Assembly (NCBI GenBank): GCA_947494325.1
Contig: CANLUS010000002.1
Coordinates: 372,001-436,000, forward strand
Reading direction: 5' to 3'
DNA length: 64,000 nucleotides
Source of the DNA: an uncultured Flavobacteriaceae bacterium
GTDB taxonomy: Bacteria > Bacteroidota > Bacteroidia > Flavobacteriales > Flavobacteriaceae
Shown here piece after piece: positions 25,628 to 34,550 of this stretch. The notes below the pieces were generated by a model. The model searched no databases. It saw nothing but the letters and a program-made list of their open reading frames with translations, and had not been told where the DNA came from. A program made the position numbers and the translations under genes. The first letter of the stretch is position 1. Each line of letters opens with the position of its first letter.

Positions 25628-27130
25628 TTATGAAAAAGAACTAGTTCTTCTTCCAATAGTATGTTTTTCAAGTATTCTAAAATTTTCCTCTCGTACCTTT
25701 TGATCTTTTTTCATTTCCCATAAAATATCGCTAGCTCTCTTTCTACTTCGTTGTAGCTCAACTATAGGATGTGGGTAGTCTTTACCCAATTCAAATTCAT
25801 GTAGAACTTGTTCTATTCTAGTCATTTTATAGGGTTCATGAGCAAAGTGGACATCTAGGTTTCTCAATTCAGGAATCCATTTTTTGATAAATACAGCATC
25901 AGGGTCATGTTCTAAACTATTTTTAACTGGATTATATATTCGTATCATATTGATACCCGTTTCACCCGCTTGCATTTGTAATTGAGGGTAATGAATACCT
26001 GGTTCAAAATCTAAAAACATTTGTGACAAGTGCTTTGTAGCATCCTGCCAAGGCTGCCACAAATTATGTGTGAAAAAAGACACGACTAAAGCGCGCATTC
26101 TAAAATTTAAGTAACCTGTTTCATTCAAACATCGCATGCAAGCATCGACTAGAGGATATCCCGTTTTACCCAGCCTCCATGCTTCTTGATATTCATCCGA
26201 AATTTCTTTCTTTAATTTATGATATCCTTTATTTAAACTCAAAAATTCCATAGTATCTTCCATCTCAAACTTTTGGATAAAATGTGACTGCCATTGCAGC
26301 CGTGAGATGAAGGCATCTAACGGTTTTTTAAACTCAGTTTGCGAACGAAATTTAAGCGCTTTTTGAAACACTTGTCTTATTGATAAATTACCCCATGCCA
26401 TATAGGGTGATAGACGACTACACCCTTTTCTCGATAGTAATGGCTTCGAAATGTGAAGCATATAATTTTTATATCTCGACTCAAAAAAAGTACGAAGATA
26501 CTTTTCGGCCATACTTGTTCCTCCTTTCTGAAAAAGCGTGTTTTCAGGAGTACTCAATGAAGGAATAATAAAGCGTTTTTCAAGTTGATTGACTTCATCA
26601 ATACTGAACAGTTGTTTTTGTGGATCCGTAAAAAATAAAATGGGATTTAACATGTAATCTTTCCACTTTAAAGCCCATCCTTTACGATTCTTTAAGCCTC
26701 TAAACACTCCATTATTGACATTCTCTTGCCACTCAATCATGTTGTTCTTACAAAAACGTTTCAATGATTGATCTCTAAAATAGGTCGACAAAATACCAGT
26801 TTCTTGATGAGAAAAAATGGATTCTATTCTATAACAATCTAGCAACTTATTAAGTACTGGTATTACTTCAGATTGTACAATCAATATCTTAGAATCATAT
26901 GTTTTTAAAGATTTATTAAGATCAGCCAAGGATTCTCTAATAAAATTAAAATGACGATCACTGTAGTGAGGATCGTTCATTAGAGACTCCTCCAATACAT
27001 ATATCAAAAGTACTCGATTCCCCGTATTCATAGCATTGGTCAAAGCTTCATTATCATGCAGCCTTAAATCACGTTTTAACCAAACTATCGTAATTTTATT
27101 GTTGTTTTTCATTGAATCATACTTCTTCAT
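25628..27130 (-). CDS. Cryptochrome/DNA photolyase family protein
   Basis: The 500-residue protein has the classical order: antenna domain (about 12-165, ITIVWLKRDLRLHDNEAL) then FAD domain (about 285-480). Signature blocks include GYPLVDACMRCLNETGYLNFRMRALVVSFFTHNLW, LDFEPGIHYPQLQMQAG and NMIRIYNPVKNS, with the flavin-proximal Asn kept in IYNP. It could be a CPD photolyase or a photoreceptor; the sequence alone does not decide. The ATG at 27112 is an alternative start, six residues shorter. A small basic protein gene follows on the same strand. Confidence 0.92.
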   Translation of the reverse strand: MKKYDSMKNNNKITIVWLKRDLRLHDNEALTNAMNTGNRVLLIYVLEESLMNDPHYSDRHFNFIRESLADLNKSLKTYDSKILIVQSEVIPVLNKLLDCYRIESIFSHQETGILSTYFRDQSLKRFCKNNMIEWQENVNNGVFRGLKNRKGWALKWKDYMLNPILFFTDPQKQLFSIDEVNQLEKRFIIPSLSTPENTLFQKGGTSMAEKYLRTFFESRYKNYMLHISKPLLSRKGCSRLSPYMAWGNLSIRQVFQKALKFRSQTEFKKPLDAFISRLQWQSHFIQKFEMEDTMEFLSLNKGYHKLKKEISDEYQEAWRLGKTGYPLVDACMRCLNETGYLNFRMRALVVSFFTHNLWQPWQDATKHLSQMFLDFEPGIHYPQLQMQAGETGINMIRIYNPVKNSLEHDPDAVFIKKWIPELRNLDVHFAHEPYKMTRIEQVLHEFELGKDYPHPIVELQRSRKRASDILWEMKKDQKVREENFRILEKHTIGRRTSSFS

Positions 27131-27308
27131 TCTGTATTGAAAATATCTCCTTTTACTTTGTAAATTTACAAAATGTTTGATTATTTTTGAAAAACATTAA
27201 ACAAAAATTTTGTTAAATATTTTACACTCTGATTCGGGTTTGATTCCTATCTTTAATATATAATCTAACTTTCTGACTAGCATCACTTCTAATCTATATT
27301 CTTAAAAA

Positions 27309-28130
27309 ATGAAATCTCTTATAAAGATCATATCCATTCTTTTTCCTAAGCTAGTGGTAAATTATGCTTATCATCAATTAACAAATCCTCAGGTAAGAAA
27401 ATTAAGAGAAAATGAACTACAAATAATTCAAAAATCTGAGGAGGAAACAATGTTTTTTAAAGGATTCTCTATTAAGACCTATCATTGGCCAGGTCAGGGT
27501 CCAACAATTCTGTTGATTCATGGTTGGGAAGGTCAAGCCGGTAATTTCTCCGACGTTATTGAAAAATTAATTACGGAAGGCTATAATGTATTTGCTTTTG
27601 ATGCCCCTTCCCATGGTTATAGCAGTACCGGAAAAACAAGTTTATTTGAGTTTACCGAACTCGTTGCAATACTTATTAAAAAATACAATGCAAGAAACTT
27701 AGTGAGTCATTCTTTTGGAGGTGTGGCGACAACTTACGCATTATATAGTAATCCTGAAATAATGATTGATTCTTACGTCCTACTGACAACCCCGGATAAG
27801 TTTTCAGAACGAATCGATGATGTCTCTCGCGAGGTAGGTATTACTGAAGCTGTAAAAAATAAATTAATTCGACGTTTAGAAAATGAGACAAATTTGAAGG
27901 TGCTTGATCTTAATGTGAGTGATTTTGTCAAGAAAATCAACGTAAAAAAATCTCTAATTATACACGATAAGAAGGACAAAGTGATTCCTATACAACGCTC
28001 AAAAAACGTTCACAAAAATTGGCCGAACAATATCTTCGAAGAAATAGATGGTACTGGTCATTTTAGAATCTTAAGAACTAAAAAAGTGATTGACAGAGTG
28101 CTAAATTTCATCAATTCAAATGCGTTTTGA
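27309..28130 (+). CDS. Alpha/beta hydrolase
   Basis: This 273-residue protein has the alpha/beta hydrolase core: the oxyanion segment ILLIHGWEGQAGNF (68-81), the nucleophile elbow with S135 in SHSFGG (first Gly of GxSxG replaced by Ser), an Asp in DKKDKVIP and the His in GTGHFRIL. A short hydrophobic N-terminus (residues 3-20) may anchor it. It is a single gene, convergent with the sugar transporter gene. It could be an esterase or thioesterase; the substrate is unknown. Confidence 0.88.
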   Translation: MKSLIKIISILFPKLVVNYAYHQLTNPQVRKLRENELQIIQKSEEETMFFKGFSIKTYHWPGQGPTILLIHGWEGQAGNFSDVIEKLITEGYNVFAFDAPSHGYSSTGKTSLFEFTELVAILIKKYNARNLVSHSFGGVATTYALYSNPEIMIDSYVLLTTPDKFSERIDDVSREVGITEAVKNKLIRRLENETNLKVLDLNVSDFVKKINVKKSLIIHDKKDKVIPIQRSKNVHKNWPNNIFEEIDGTGHFRILRTKKVIDRVLNFINSNAF

Positions 28131-28151
28131 AAAAACTAACAACTCATACAT

Positions 28152-29462
28152 TTATCGGGCAAACTTCTTAAAAACAATCAACCCATACCACGAGATATAG
28201 ATAAAGCAAAGCATCGGTAATATAAATGAAAAATTCACCTCAGAAGCTCCCAATATGGTTGTATCGGCAACACCATTGCCACCGACATCAATGATCATAC
28301 CTTGCATTTTCGGCATAAGTGCGCCTCCAACGATTGCCATTACCAAACCAGCTGATCCTACTTTTGATTGCTCTTCAGTTAAATCCTCTAAGGCAATACC
28401 ATAAATGGTCGGAAACATTAAGGACATGCAAAATGAAACACCCACTAAGCAATAAAGACCTACTAAACCTTTTATAAATATTGTACCAACAATACACAAT
28501 ACGGCCAAGAAGGCAAAATACATTAATAATTTACCAGAACTCATTGTTCTCAATAAATACGTTCCTATAGCCCTACCTATTGTAAACAAAATAAAGGCCA
28601 CCATCTGATAATATCCAGCTGTTACGGCATCCATTCCAATTCCTTCAGCATATTGATAGATGTATGTCCAACACATAATTTGCGCTCCCACATATAAAAC
28701 TTGTGCTAGGACACCCAATACATATTTTTTATTCTTGGCTAAGACGGCAAAGGTATGACCAATTGGAGGCATTCCACCCTCATCTTTTGATTGCGGCATT
28801 TTGCTAACAGCGAATACAATAAAAATCCCTACTAGTAAAAGTCCTAAAATGACATATGGATTGCGAATAACTAACAAATCGGAGGTTTTAACCAATACCT
28901 TTGCGGCCTCATCTAAGACACTAAAATCAGCTATATCATCTGATTTTAATCGTTTTAAAACGAACTGTTGTGCTACGAACAAACCGGCGATTAGACCTAT
29001 GGGATTAAATGCTTGTGCTAAATTCAACCGTTGTGTTGCAGTTTCTTTAGCACCCATTGCTAGTGCGTAGGGGTTTGCCGCAGTTTCCAAAAACGCCAAT
29101 CCAAAGGTGAGAATATATAAACCAAGGCAAAAAAACCAAAACTGTTCTGTGATAGCAGCTGGATAGAATAATAATGCACCTATGGCATACAAACCCAATC
29201 CAATAAGAATTCCAACCTTATATGAGTATTTTCTCATAAAAATTGCGGCTGGTAAGGCCATGCAAAAATAACCTCCATAAAATGCCATTTGCACCCATGC
29301 TGCCTGAGAGTTTGATAGTTCTAATACTTTTTTGAAGGATTGAACCATCGGATCGGTTACTGCATTTGCAAAACCCCAAAGCGCAAACAATGATGTCACT
29401 AAAATAAATGGAACCAATACCTCTTTAGAAACCACAGGTGGTTTATTACTTATTTTATTCAT
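28152..29462 (-). CDS. FucP-type major facilitator sugar:H+ symporter
   Basis: The 436-residue inner-membrane protein has about 12 membrane helices and FucP-subfamily blocks: LFALWGFANAVTDPMVQSFKK, QAAWVQMAFYGGYFCMALPA, FLETAANPYALAMG, LNLAQAFNPIG, and MSLMFPTIYGIALEDL. FucP/NanT-like members of Bacteroidota PULs import monosaccharides such as fucose, mannose, glucose or N-acetylglucosamine; here mannose or GlcNAc would fit. The gene is downstream of the ASPIC gene but has its own leader with a conserved 13-base element and a terminator hairpin ahead of the start codon. Confidence 0.92.
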   Translation of the reverse strand: MNKISNKPPVVSKEVLVPFILVTSLFALWGFANAVTDPMVQSFKKVLELSNSQAAWVQMAFYGGYFCMALPAAIFMRKYSYKVGILIGLGLYAIGALLFYPAAITEQFWFFCLGLYILTFGLAFLETAANPYALAMGAKETATQRLNLAQAFNPIGLIAGLFVAQQFVLKRLKSDDIADFSVLDEAAKVLVKTSDLLVIRNPYVILGLLLVGIFIVFAVSKMPQSKDEGGMPPIGHTFAVLAKNKKYVLGVLAQVLYVGAQIMCWTYIYQYAEGIGMDAVTAGYYQMVAFILFTIGRAIGTYLLRTMSSGKLLMYFAFLAVLCIVGTIFIKGLVGLYCLVGVSFCMSLMFPTIYGIALEDLTEEQSKVGSAGLVMAIVGGALMPKMQGMIIDVGGNGVADTTILGASEVNFSFILPMLCFIYISWYGLIVFKKFAR

Positions 29463-29494
29463 GCAGCAAAATTCTTTATTAAACCTTTGTATAT

Positions 29495-29524
29495 AAAAAG
29501 GAAGAGTGAGGTACCCACTCTTCC
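29495..29524 (-). terminator. Terminator hairpin ahead of the sugar transporter gene
   Basis: GGAAGAGTG and CACTCTTCC pair perfectly (29500-29524) around a 7-nt loop. On the minus strand they are followed by CTTTTTATA. It lies 138 nt after the ASPIC stop and 33 nt before the transporter ATG. It would end the SusCD-ASPIC transcript or attenuate transcription into the transporter. Confidence 0.75.
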
Positions 29525-29601
29525 TGTAATTTGAAACTAAAAAAATTCAAATAATTTATGAGTACTCAATAAACGTATAAAAAAGAAGATCTAGAAATTA
29601 G

Positions 29602-29614
29602 TTCGACCAATAAC
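29602..29614 (-). promoter_or_regulatory. Conserved PUL element, copy 1
   Basis: TTCGACCAATAAC (plus-strand reading) shares TTCGACCRATRRC with two other intergenic sites in the locus. It is 140 nt upstream of the transporter start and 24 nt before a TACGTTTA box (29577-29570, minus strand). Confidence 0.5.
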
Positions 29615-29661
29615 CTGTTTCAAGATACAAGGGTATTGTTTCATATAAAAGTATAACTACC

Positions 29662-32600
29662 TTACTTACTATTAAGCCTAAATAGCTGCACATTATCGTC
29701 GTTATTTGCGACAATTATCATTTTTTTATGGGTGCTGGTTAGCATTTTAATTTTTTTAGCGTCTTTGTTTGCAAAAAATCCACTTTCTAAGTTAGATAAG
29801 GCCCTAAAACCGTTTTTCCCATCTCCTAACAACACAACACCCGTACCCGCATCATTACGCGGGGTTTCTATTTCGGAAACAAAAAGATTACCAATTAAAA
29901 GTACATCTAAGTGTCCATCATTGTTCAGATCGTCAATCAACATATCATTTACACTTGAAAACTGGGTTTCTACGGGCAATAACTTAATGGCAAATCTACC
30001 ATTTCCTAAATTTTCTATGAATGATGTTCCAAAAGTTGTCGCTTTATAATATACGGCATCGTCTAAGTTTTCCGCACCATAGACTTCTGATAATTCCATA
30101 CTAGCAAAAGCATCATACTTTCCGATTGTTTTTTTCAATTCGGGTATTTGAGTCGAAGAGCAAGAAAAGCCTCTTAACGGATAGTGTTTTTCTGCATTAT
30201 AATAGCCTAAAACAATATCACCTTTGCCATTTCCATCAAAATCTTTGTAGTAAATATCGAACGGTTTATCTGAAGATGCTTTATATTTATAATTCAGCCC
30301 TAAATTTCCTGCGATATAGTCCATATCACCATCGTTATCGAAATCACCTTGCTCAATACTAAACCACCAACCATTACTATTCTCAAAATCGGGAATTACC
30401 TTTTTGCTGAAAGTACCTTGGTTATTCTCAACTACGGTAATCGCCATCCATTCGCCAACTACAAGCAAATCTAAATCGTTATCTGAATCATAGTCAGTCC
30501 AAATGGCATCTGTGACTAATCCCAAGGTATTCAGATCAGTAGCATTTGTAGCAGTCACATCAGTTAATTTGCCATTATTATTTTGCAACAATTTGCTTGA
30601 CGCTGGAAGTGGATATTCTCCTGGGACATGTCTACTACCTACAAAAAGATCAATGTCACCATCATTATCATAATCACATGGAACAACAACACTTCCACTG
30701 GCGTTGAAAGATTCTAATCCATTTTTAGATTTTACAAACTCTCCCTTTCCATTATTTATATATACTCTATCACGATAATTTTCATGTCCTTTTTCATATT
30801 CATTTCCTCCGCTAACAACGTACAAATCTTGATCACCATCATTATCAAGATCGAAAAATACAGCATCGATATCTTCAAATATCTTATCTTTCTCAAATAT
30901 GCTGTTCGAACTTAAAATAAAACTTCCAGAATCATCTTGAAAAAACAATTTTGAAGCATTATTAGAAGCCCCTCCTACGAAAACATCATCTCGACCATCA
31001 TTATTAACATCAGCAACGGCTAGTGAAGGACCGAACTGCGATAGCTTATGAGGTAATAAAACTTGCGACTCATAATCATCAAAATCATTCTCGACATGTC
31101 TGTATGTTAGCTTATTCTCATTCGTGATATCCGTAAAAAGATGAAATTCTTTGCTCGATTTTTCTTGATCATTGGTCTGACCATCTTCAAAAAACACTTC
31201 TATCTCTTGGTTTACCTTAATGTTTTTAAGTAATGTTTCAGAATTATTTGGCCAAACGATTTTGATTTCATCAGCAGTTTTATCGTTTGCCAATCCAAAA
31301 TGAGCCACATTTTCACTTGTAGAATAAATACCTCTTACATTGGTAGTTTCCAAGACTTGAGATGTGTTTCCATGCTTCAAGATTACTCTAGTCCCGTACA
31401 ATGGTCTATTTTTTTTGCTTTTTAAGGTCACTCGAAGGAAATTATTCTTTGTGTTATTTTGGTAAACAAAGGCCTCGTCATTGATATTATTAACAATCAG
31501 GTCTAGATCGCCATCATTATCTAAATCTGCATATGCCGATCCATTAGAAAATGATTTTTGGTCTAAGCCCCAAGAAGAAGATACTTTTTCAAAATTGAAA
31601 TTTCCATTATTCTTATAGGTATGGTTCATTAATTTTTCAGACGGCAATAATTCTAGGGTCTTTTCTAAATCTAAAATATCCCAAATGGTTACTTCGCCTC
31701 CGTTTGGATTTTCTTTTGTCCATTTCTGAGCACTAGCAACAACAAAGTCTCCTACCGCCTTAGAACCATCGGTATTTCTAATATCTCTTAATAATCCGTT
31801 GGTAATGTAGATATCCTTTTTACCATCATTGTCAAAATCTGCAATAAGATTTGACCAACTCCAATCGGTCGCCTCAATATTTGCTAACTGCGCAATATCG
31901 CTAAATGTACTATTACCATTATTTAAATGAAAGCTGTTGTACATGTACTGATAATGACCTCCATCATTCACTACTTTCCAAAAGGAAGCTGGATTCATTC
32001 CACTCATATTCGATTTGGATCTAAAATTATCCTCAGCGACCATATCAACCACAAAGATGTCTAAAAACCCATCATTATTGATATCAGATACATCAACGCC
32101 CATACTATAAAAAGACATATGATTCAGAGCTTTATCGGCCACACTCGTAAATGTACCATCCTGATTATTGAGATACATAAAATCAGGAGCATAAAAATCA
32201 TTTGCCACATACAAATCAGGCCAACCATCATTATTCAAGTCACTCGCAGAAACCGCATTCGGAAAACCTGGTTTATCTAAACCAGCCATTTTCGTCGTTC
32301 TAATGAATTTTTTACCCGCAATGTTTCTATACAGAACTGGAGCATATTGAGGTTGCAATAATTCAGTACCAGAGTACTCAGAATAACTTCCAGGGTTTGG
32401 GGGTTGATTCAAAATAAAAAGATCTAGAAAGCCATCCTTGTCATAATCTAAGAAGGTAGCATGTCGCGTTCTTTCAGAATTGGCAACACCAAATTTGTCG
32501 GCCATATCAATAAATTTTGCATCACCTTGATTTATATAGAGCTTATTCTTTCTAAGTTCAGGTTTATGATCGTACAATTCTTTCGTCACATAAATATCTA

Positions 32601-32988
32601 ATAAGCCATCATTATTAACATCAGCAACAACAACTCCTGTTGACCAACTCTCATCGTTTAAAATACCCGCAGTTTCAGTGATATCTTCAAATTTAAAATC
32701 ACCATTATTTAAATAGAGTTTGTCATCAACTAAGTTGCCTGCAAAATAAATATCTTCTAATCCGTCGTTATTAAAATCTCCAATGCCGACACCAGCACCT
32801 CCATAAAAATTTGCGTATAATAAAATATTTTTCTCTTTATCGTCTTTAATCACATTATTAAATGTAATACCCGTTTTTTTTGAAGGCATTAAACTAAATA
32901 GCGTTGTATCCTCCACTTTCTCCTTACATGATGATAACATCAACATAGAGAAAAGAACTAACAGTATGATTTTATTCAAGTATCTCAT
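29662..32988 (-). CDS. ASPIC/UnbV and FG-GAP (VCBS) repeat lipoprotein of the PUL
   Basis: The 1108-residue lipoprotein has a signal peptide with lipobox (MLMLSSC, Cys at about 21). It contains many FG-GAP/VCBS repeats, visible as recurring calcium-loop motifs (DFNNDGLEDIYFAG, DVNNDGLLDIYV, DYDNDGDIDLFVG, DLNNDGHLDVL). An ASPIC/UnbV domain sits in the middle (about 505-590). Such proteins form large surface beta-propellers and commonly accompany SusC/SusD; they are thought to bind glycans or proteins. It lies 73 nt after the SusD gene, behind a terminator hairpin that would lower its expression relative to SusCD. Confidence 0.93.
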   Translation of the reverse strand: MRYLNKIILLVLFSMLMLSSCKEKVEDTTLFSLMPSKKTGITFNNVIKDDKEKNILLYANFYGGAGVGIGDFNNDGLEDIYFAGNLVDDKLYLNNGDFKFEDITETAGILNDESWSTGVVVADVNNDGLLDIYVTKELYDHKPELRKNKLYINQGDAKFIDMADKFGVANSERTRHATFLDYDKDGFLDLFILNQPPNPGSYSEYSGTELLQPQYAPVLYRNIAGKKFIRTTKMAGLDKPGFPNAVSASDLNNDGWPDLYVANDFYAPDFMYLNNQDGTFTSVADKALNHMSFYSMGVDVSDINNDGFLDIFVVDMVAEDNFRSKSNMSGMNPASFWKVVNDGGHYQYMYNSFHLNNGNSTFSDIAQLANIEATDWSWSNLIADFDNDGKKDIYITNGLLRDIRNTDGSKAVGDFVVASAQKWTKENPNGGEVTIWDILDLEKTLELLPSEKLMNHTYKNNGNFNFEKVSSSWGLDQKSFSNGSAYADLDNDGDLDLIVNNINDEAFVYQNNTKNNFLRVTLKSKKNRPLYGTRVILKHGNTSQVLETTNVRGIYSTSENVAHFGLANDKTADEIKIVWPNNSETLLKNIKVNQEIEVFFEDGQTNDQEKSSKEFHLFTDITNENKLTYRHVENDFDDYESQVLLPHKLSQFGPSLAVADVNNDGRDDVFVGGASNNASKLFFQDDSGSFILSSNSIFEKDKIFEDIDAVFFDLDNDGDQDLYVVSGGNEYEKGHENYRDRVYINNGKGEFVKSKNGLESFNASGSVVVPCDYDNDGDIDLFVGSRHVPGEYPLPASSKLLQNNNGKLTDVTATNATDLNTLGLVTDAIWTDYDSDNDLDLLVVGEWMAITVVENNQGTFSKKVIPDFENSNGWWFSIEQGDFDNDGDMDYIAGNLGLNYKYKASSDKPFDIYYKDFDGNGKGDIVLGYYNAEKHYPLRGFSCSSTQIPELKKTIGKYDAFASMELSEVYGAENLDDAVYYKATTFGTSFIENLGNGRFAIKLLPVETQFSSVNDMLIDDLNNDGHLDVLLIGNLFVSEIETPRNDAGTGVVLLGDGKNGFRALSNLESGFFANKDAKKIKMLTSTHKKMIIVANNDDNVQLFRLNSK

Positions 32989-33001
32989 AAAAATAACAGA
33001 T

Positions 33002-33034
33002 AAAAAAAGTGAAGTTATAAAACTTCACTTTTTA
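33002..33034. terminator. Intercistronic terminator between SusD and ASPIC genes
   Basis: A perfect stem GTGAAGTT/AACTTCAC with loop ATAA is flanked by A and T runs on both sides (33002-33034). It lies between the SusD stop (33062) and the ASPIC start (32988), so only part of the transcripts would continue. Confidence 0.85.
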
Positions 33035-33061
33035 AATCAAACATAACGTAAACTAATTGTA

Positions 33062-34540
33062 CTATTGATCCCACCAAACTCTGGTGGTTAACACATCTGG
33101 ACCTTGCGCAGCAATAGCTGCAGCATAATTATCAGCATTATTTGTTGCTTCACTTTCTGTGTATGTCAATCTTCTTGGGATTGTACCGCCCGTTTCATTA
33201 CCTGGATAATTCACCGGAACTAGCACAGGGAAACCGGTACGTCTCCAGTTCGCAAACGTCTCATACTCATTTAAGAAAGTAGCCACCCAATATTGATTAT
33301 TGATTTGCTCTAGAGCATTTGCCCCATCGTATGGATTACTTGCTAGATAGGTTGTAATATCGCCTGGTGCAATAGCCGCATCAGCACTATACAATGTTAA
33401 CATATTCATTGCTGCCGTTACCCCAGCATTATAATTTGTTTCAGCATCTCCACCAATACCCCATCTTACATTCGCTTCAGCTAACATAAATCGTACCTCA
33501 GCATAAGTTTGAAAAATCATAGGAGCATCAAAACCAGCTAGTATTGCTCTATTTGGTTCTGCATACGCGTTGGTATTATCCTCTCCTGTCATAGCTAACA
33601 ACATTGCTGCATCAAGACCATTAGGAAAACCTTGTAAATCTGCTGGATCTGTACTTTGATCCCCTCGCCTTGCTGCTAAAATAGGCAATCTTGGGTCATT
33701 TCTAGACTGCATGAAATCTATAAAAGTTTTGCTCATTCTCGGGTTTCCATCGGCATCAAAAACTTCACTAATTCCGTTTCTATTTTGTGTCACTTCATGT
33801 TTCACAAAGAAGATATCATCATTAGATTCCATAACACCACCATTAATCGCTTTAGTTGCCCAAGCTTCAGCTCCCGCAGGATCTACCTTGATCAAACGCA
33901 ATCCTAAACGAAGCATCAATGAATTTGCTAATCTTTTCCATTTCGCTTGATCTCCCTGATAAATTATATCAGCGCCTCCGAAAAGAGAGGTTCCTGAGCT
34001 TAATGCCGCAGCAGACTCTTCTAATTCCTTTAACATGTCAGGGTAAATTTCACTCTGAGCATCATATTTAGGTTTTAAGATCCCTTCGGTAAAACCTTTT
34101 CCTGCTTCACTATATGGAATATCGCCATATAAATCTGTTAATCGCGAAAATGCAAACACTCTTAAAATACGGGCAATAGCCTTCATCTCATCTGGCGCAC
34201 CTTCAACATCCAATTGTACCAATAAGTCTTCCACACTTTTGATCGCATTACCATAGTAACGATCCATCAAAGATGAACAATAACCTCTATTCCAAGTATA
34301 TTTATCACCATCCCAATATCCAGCAGTAGTTGCGATATGTTGCATCATTGTAGATTGGTAAATCATACCAGCTCTCCAGTTATCGTAACGCTCACTTGAA
34401 ATAAATTTCTGTACAGCAGTTAATTTCGTTCCAGCCCCAACCTGCACTGGTTTGGTTGGATTTACGTTCAATTCCTCAAAACCTTCATCACATGAAGTAA
34501 TGACAAGTACTGATATTATTAAATAAAATATTTTTTTCAT
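33062..34540 (-). CDS. SusD/RagB-family glycan-binding lipoprotein
   Basis: I choose the ATG at 34540 (492 residues), which yields a lipoprotein signal, MKKIFYLIISVLVITSC; an ATG at 34564 adds eight residues and overlaps SusC. It has the features of the SusD-like family of about 500 residues: the N-terminal EELNVNPTKP motif, TPR-like helices around YWDGDKYTWNRGY and AIARILRVFAFSRLTDLYGDIPYSEA, and a C-terminal ITTYLAS...EQINNQYWVATFLNEYETFANWRRTGFP block. It sits on the cell surface and delivers glycan to SusC. The gene starts 10 nt after SusC ends. Confidence 0.96.
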   Translation of the reverse strand: MKKIFYLIISVLVITSCDEGFEELNVNPTKPVQVGAGTKLTAVQKFISSERYDNWRAGMIYQSTMMQHIATTAGYWDGDKYTWNRGYCSSLMDRYYGNAIKSVEDLLVQLDVEGAPDEMKAIARILRVFAFSRLTDLYGDIPYSEAGKGFTEGILKPKYDAQSEIYPDMLKELEESAAALSSGTSLFGGADIIYQGDQAKWKRLANSLMLRLGLRLIKVDPAGAEAWATKAINGGVMESNDDIFFVKHEVTQNRNGISEVFDADGNPRMSKTFIDFMQSRNDPRLPILAARRGDQSTDPADLQGFPNGLDAAMLLAMTGEDNTNAYAEPNRAILAGFDAPMIFQTYAEVRFMLAEANVRWGIGGDAETNYNAGVTAAMNMLTLYSADAAIAPGDITTYLASNPYDGANALEQINNQYWVATFLNEYETFANWRRTGFPVLVPVNYPGNETGGTIPRRLTYTESEATNNADNYAAAIAAQGPDVLTTRVWWDQ

Positions 34541-34550
34541 ATCTCTTACT

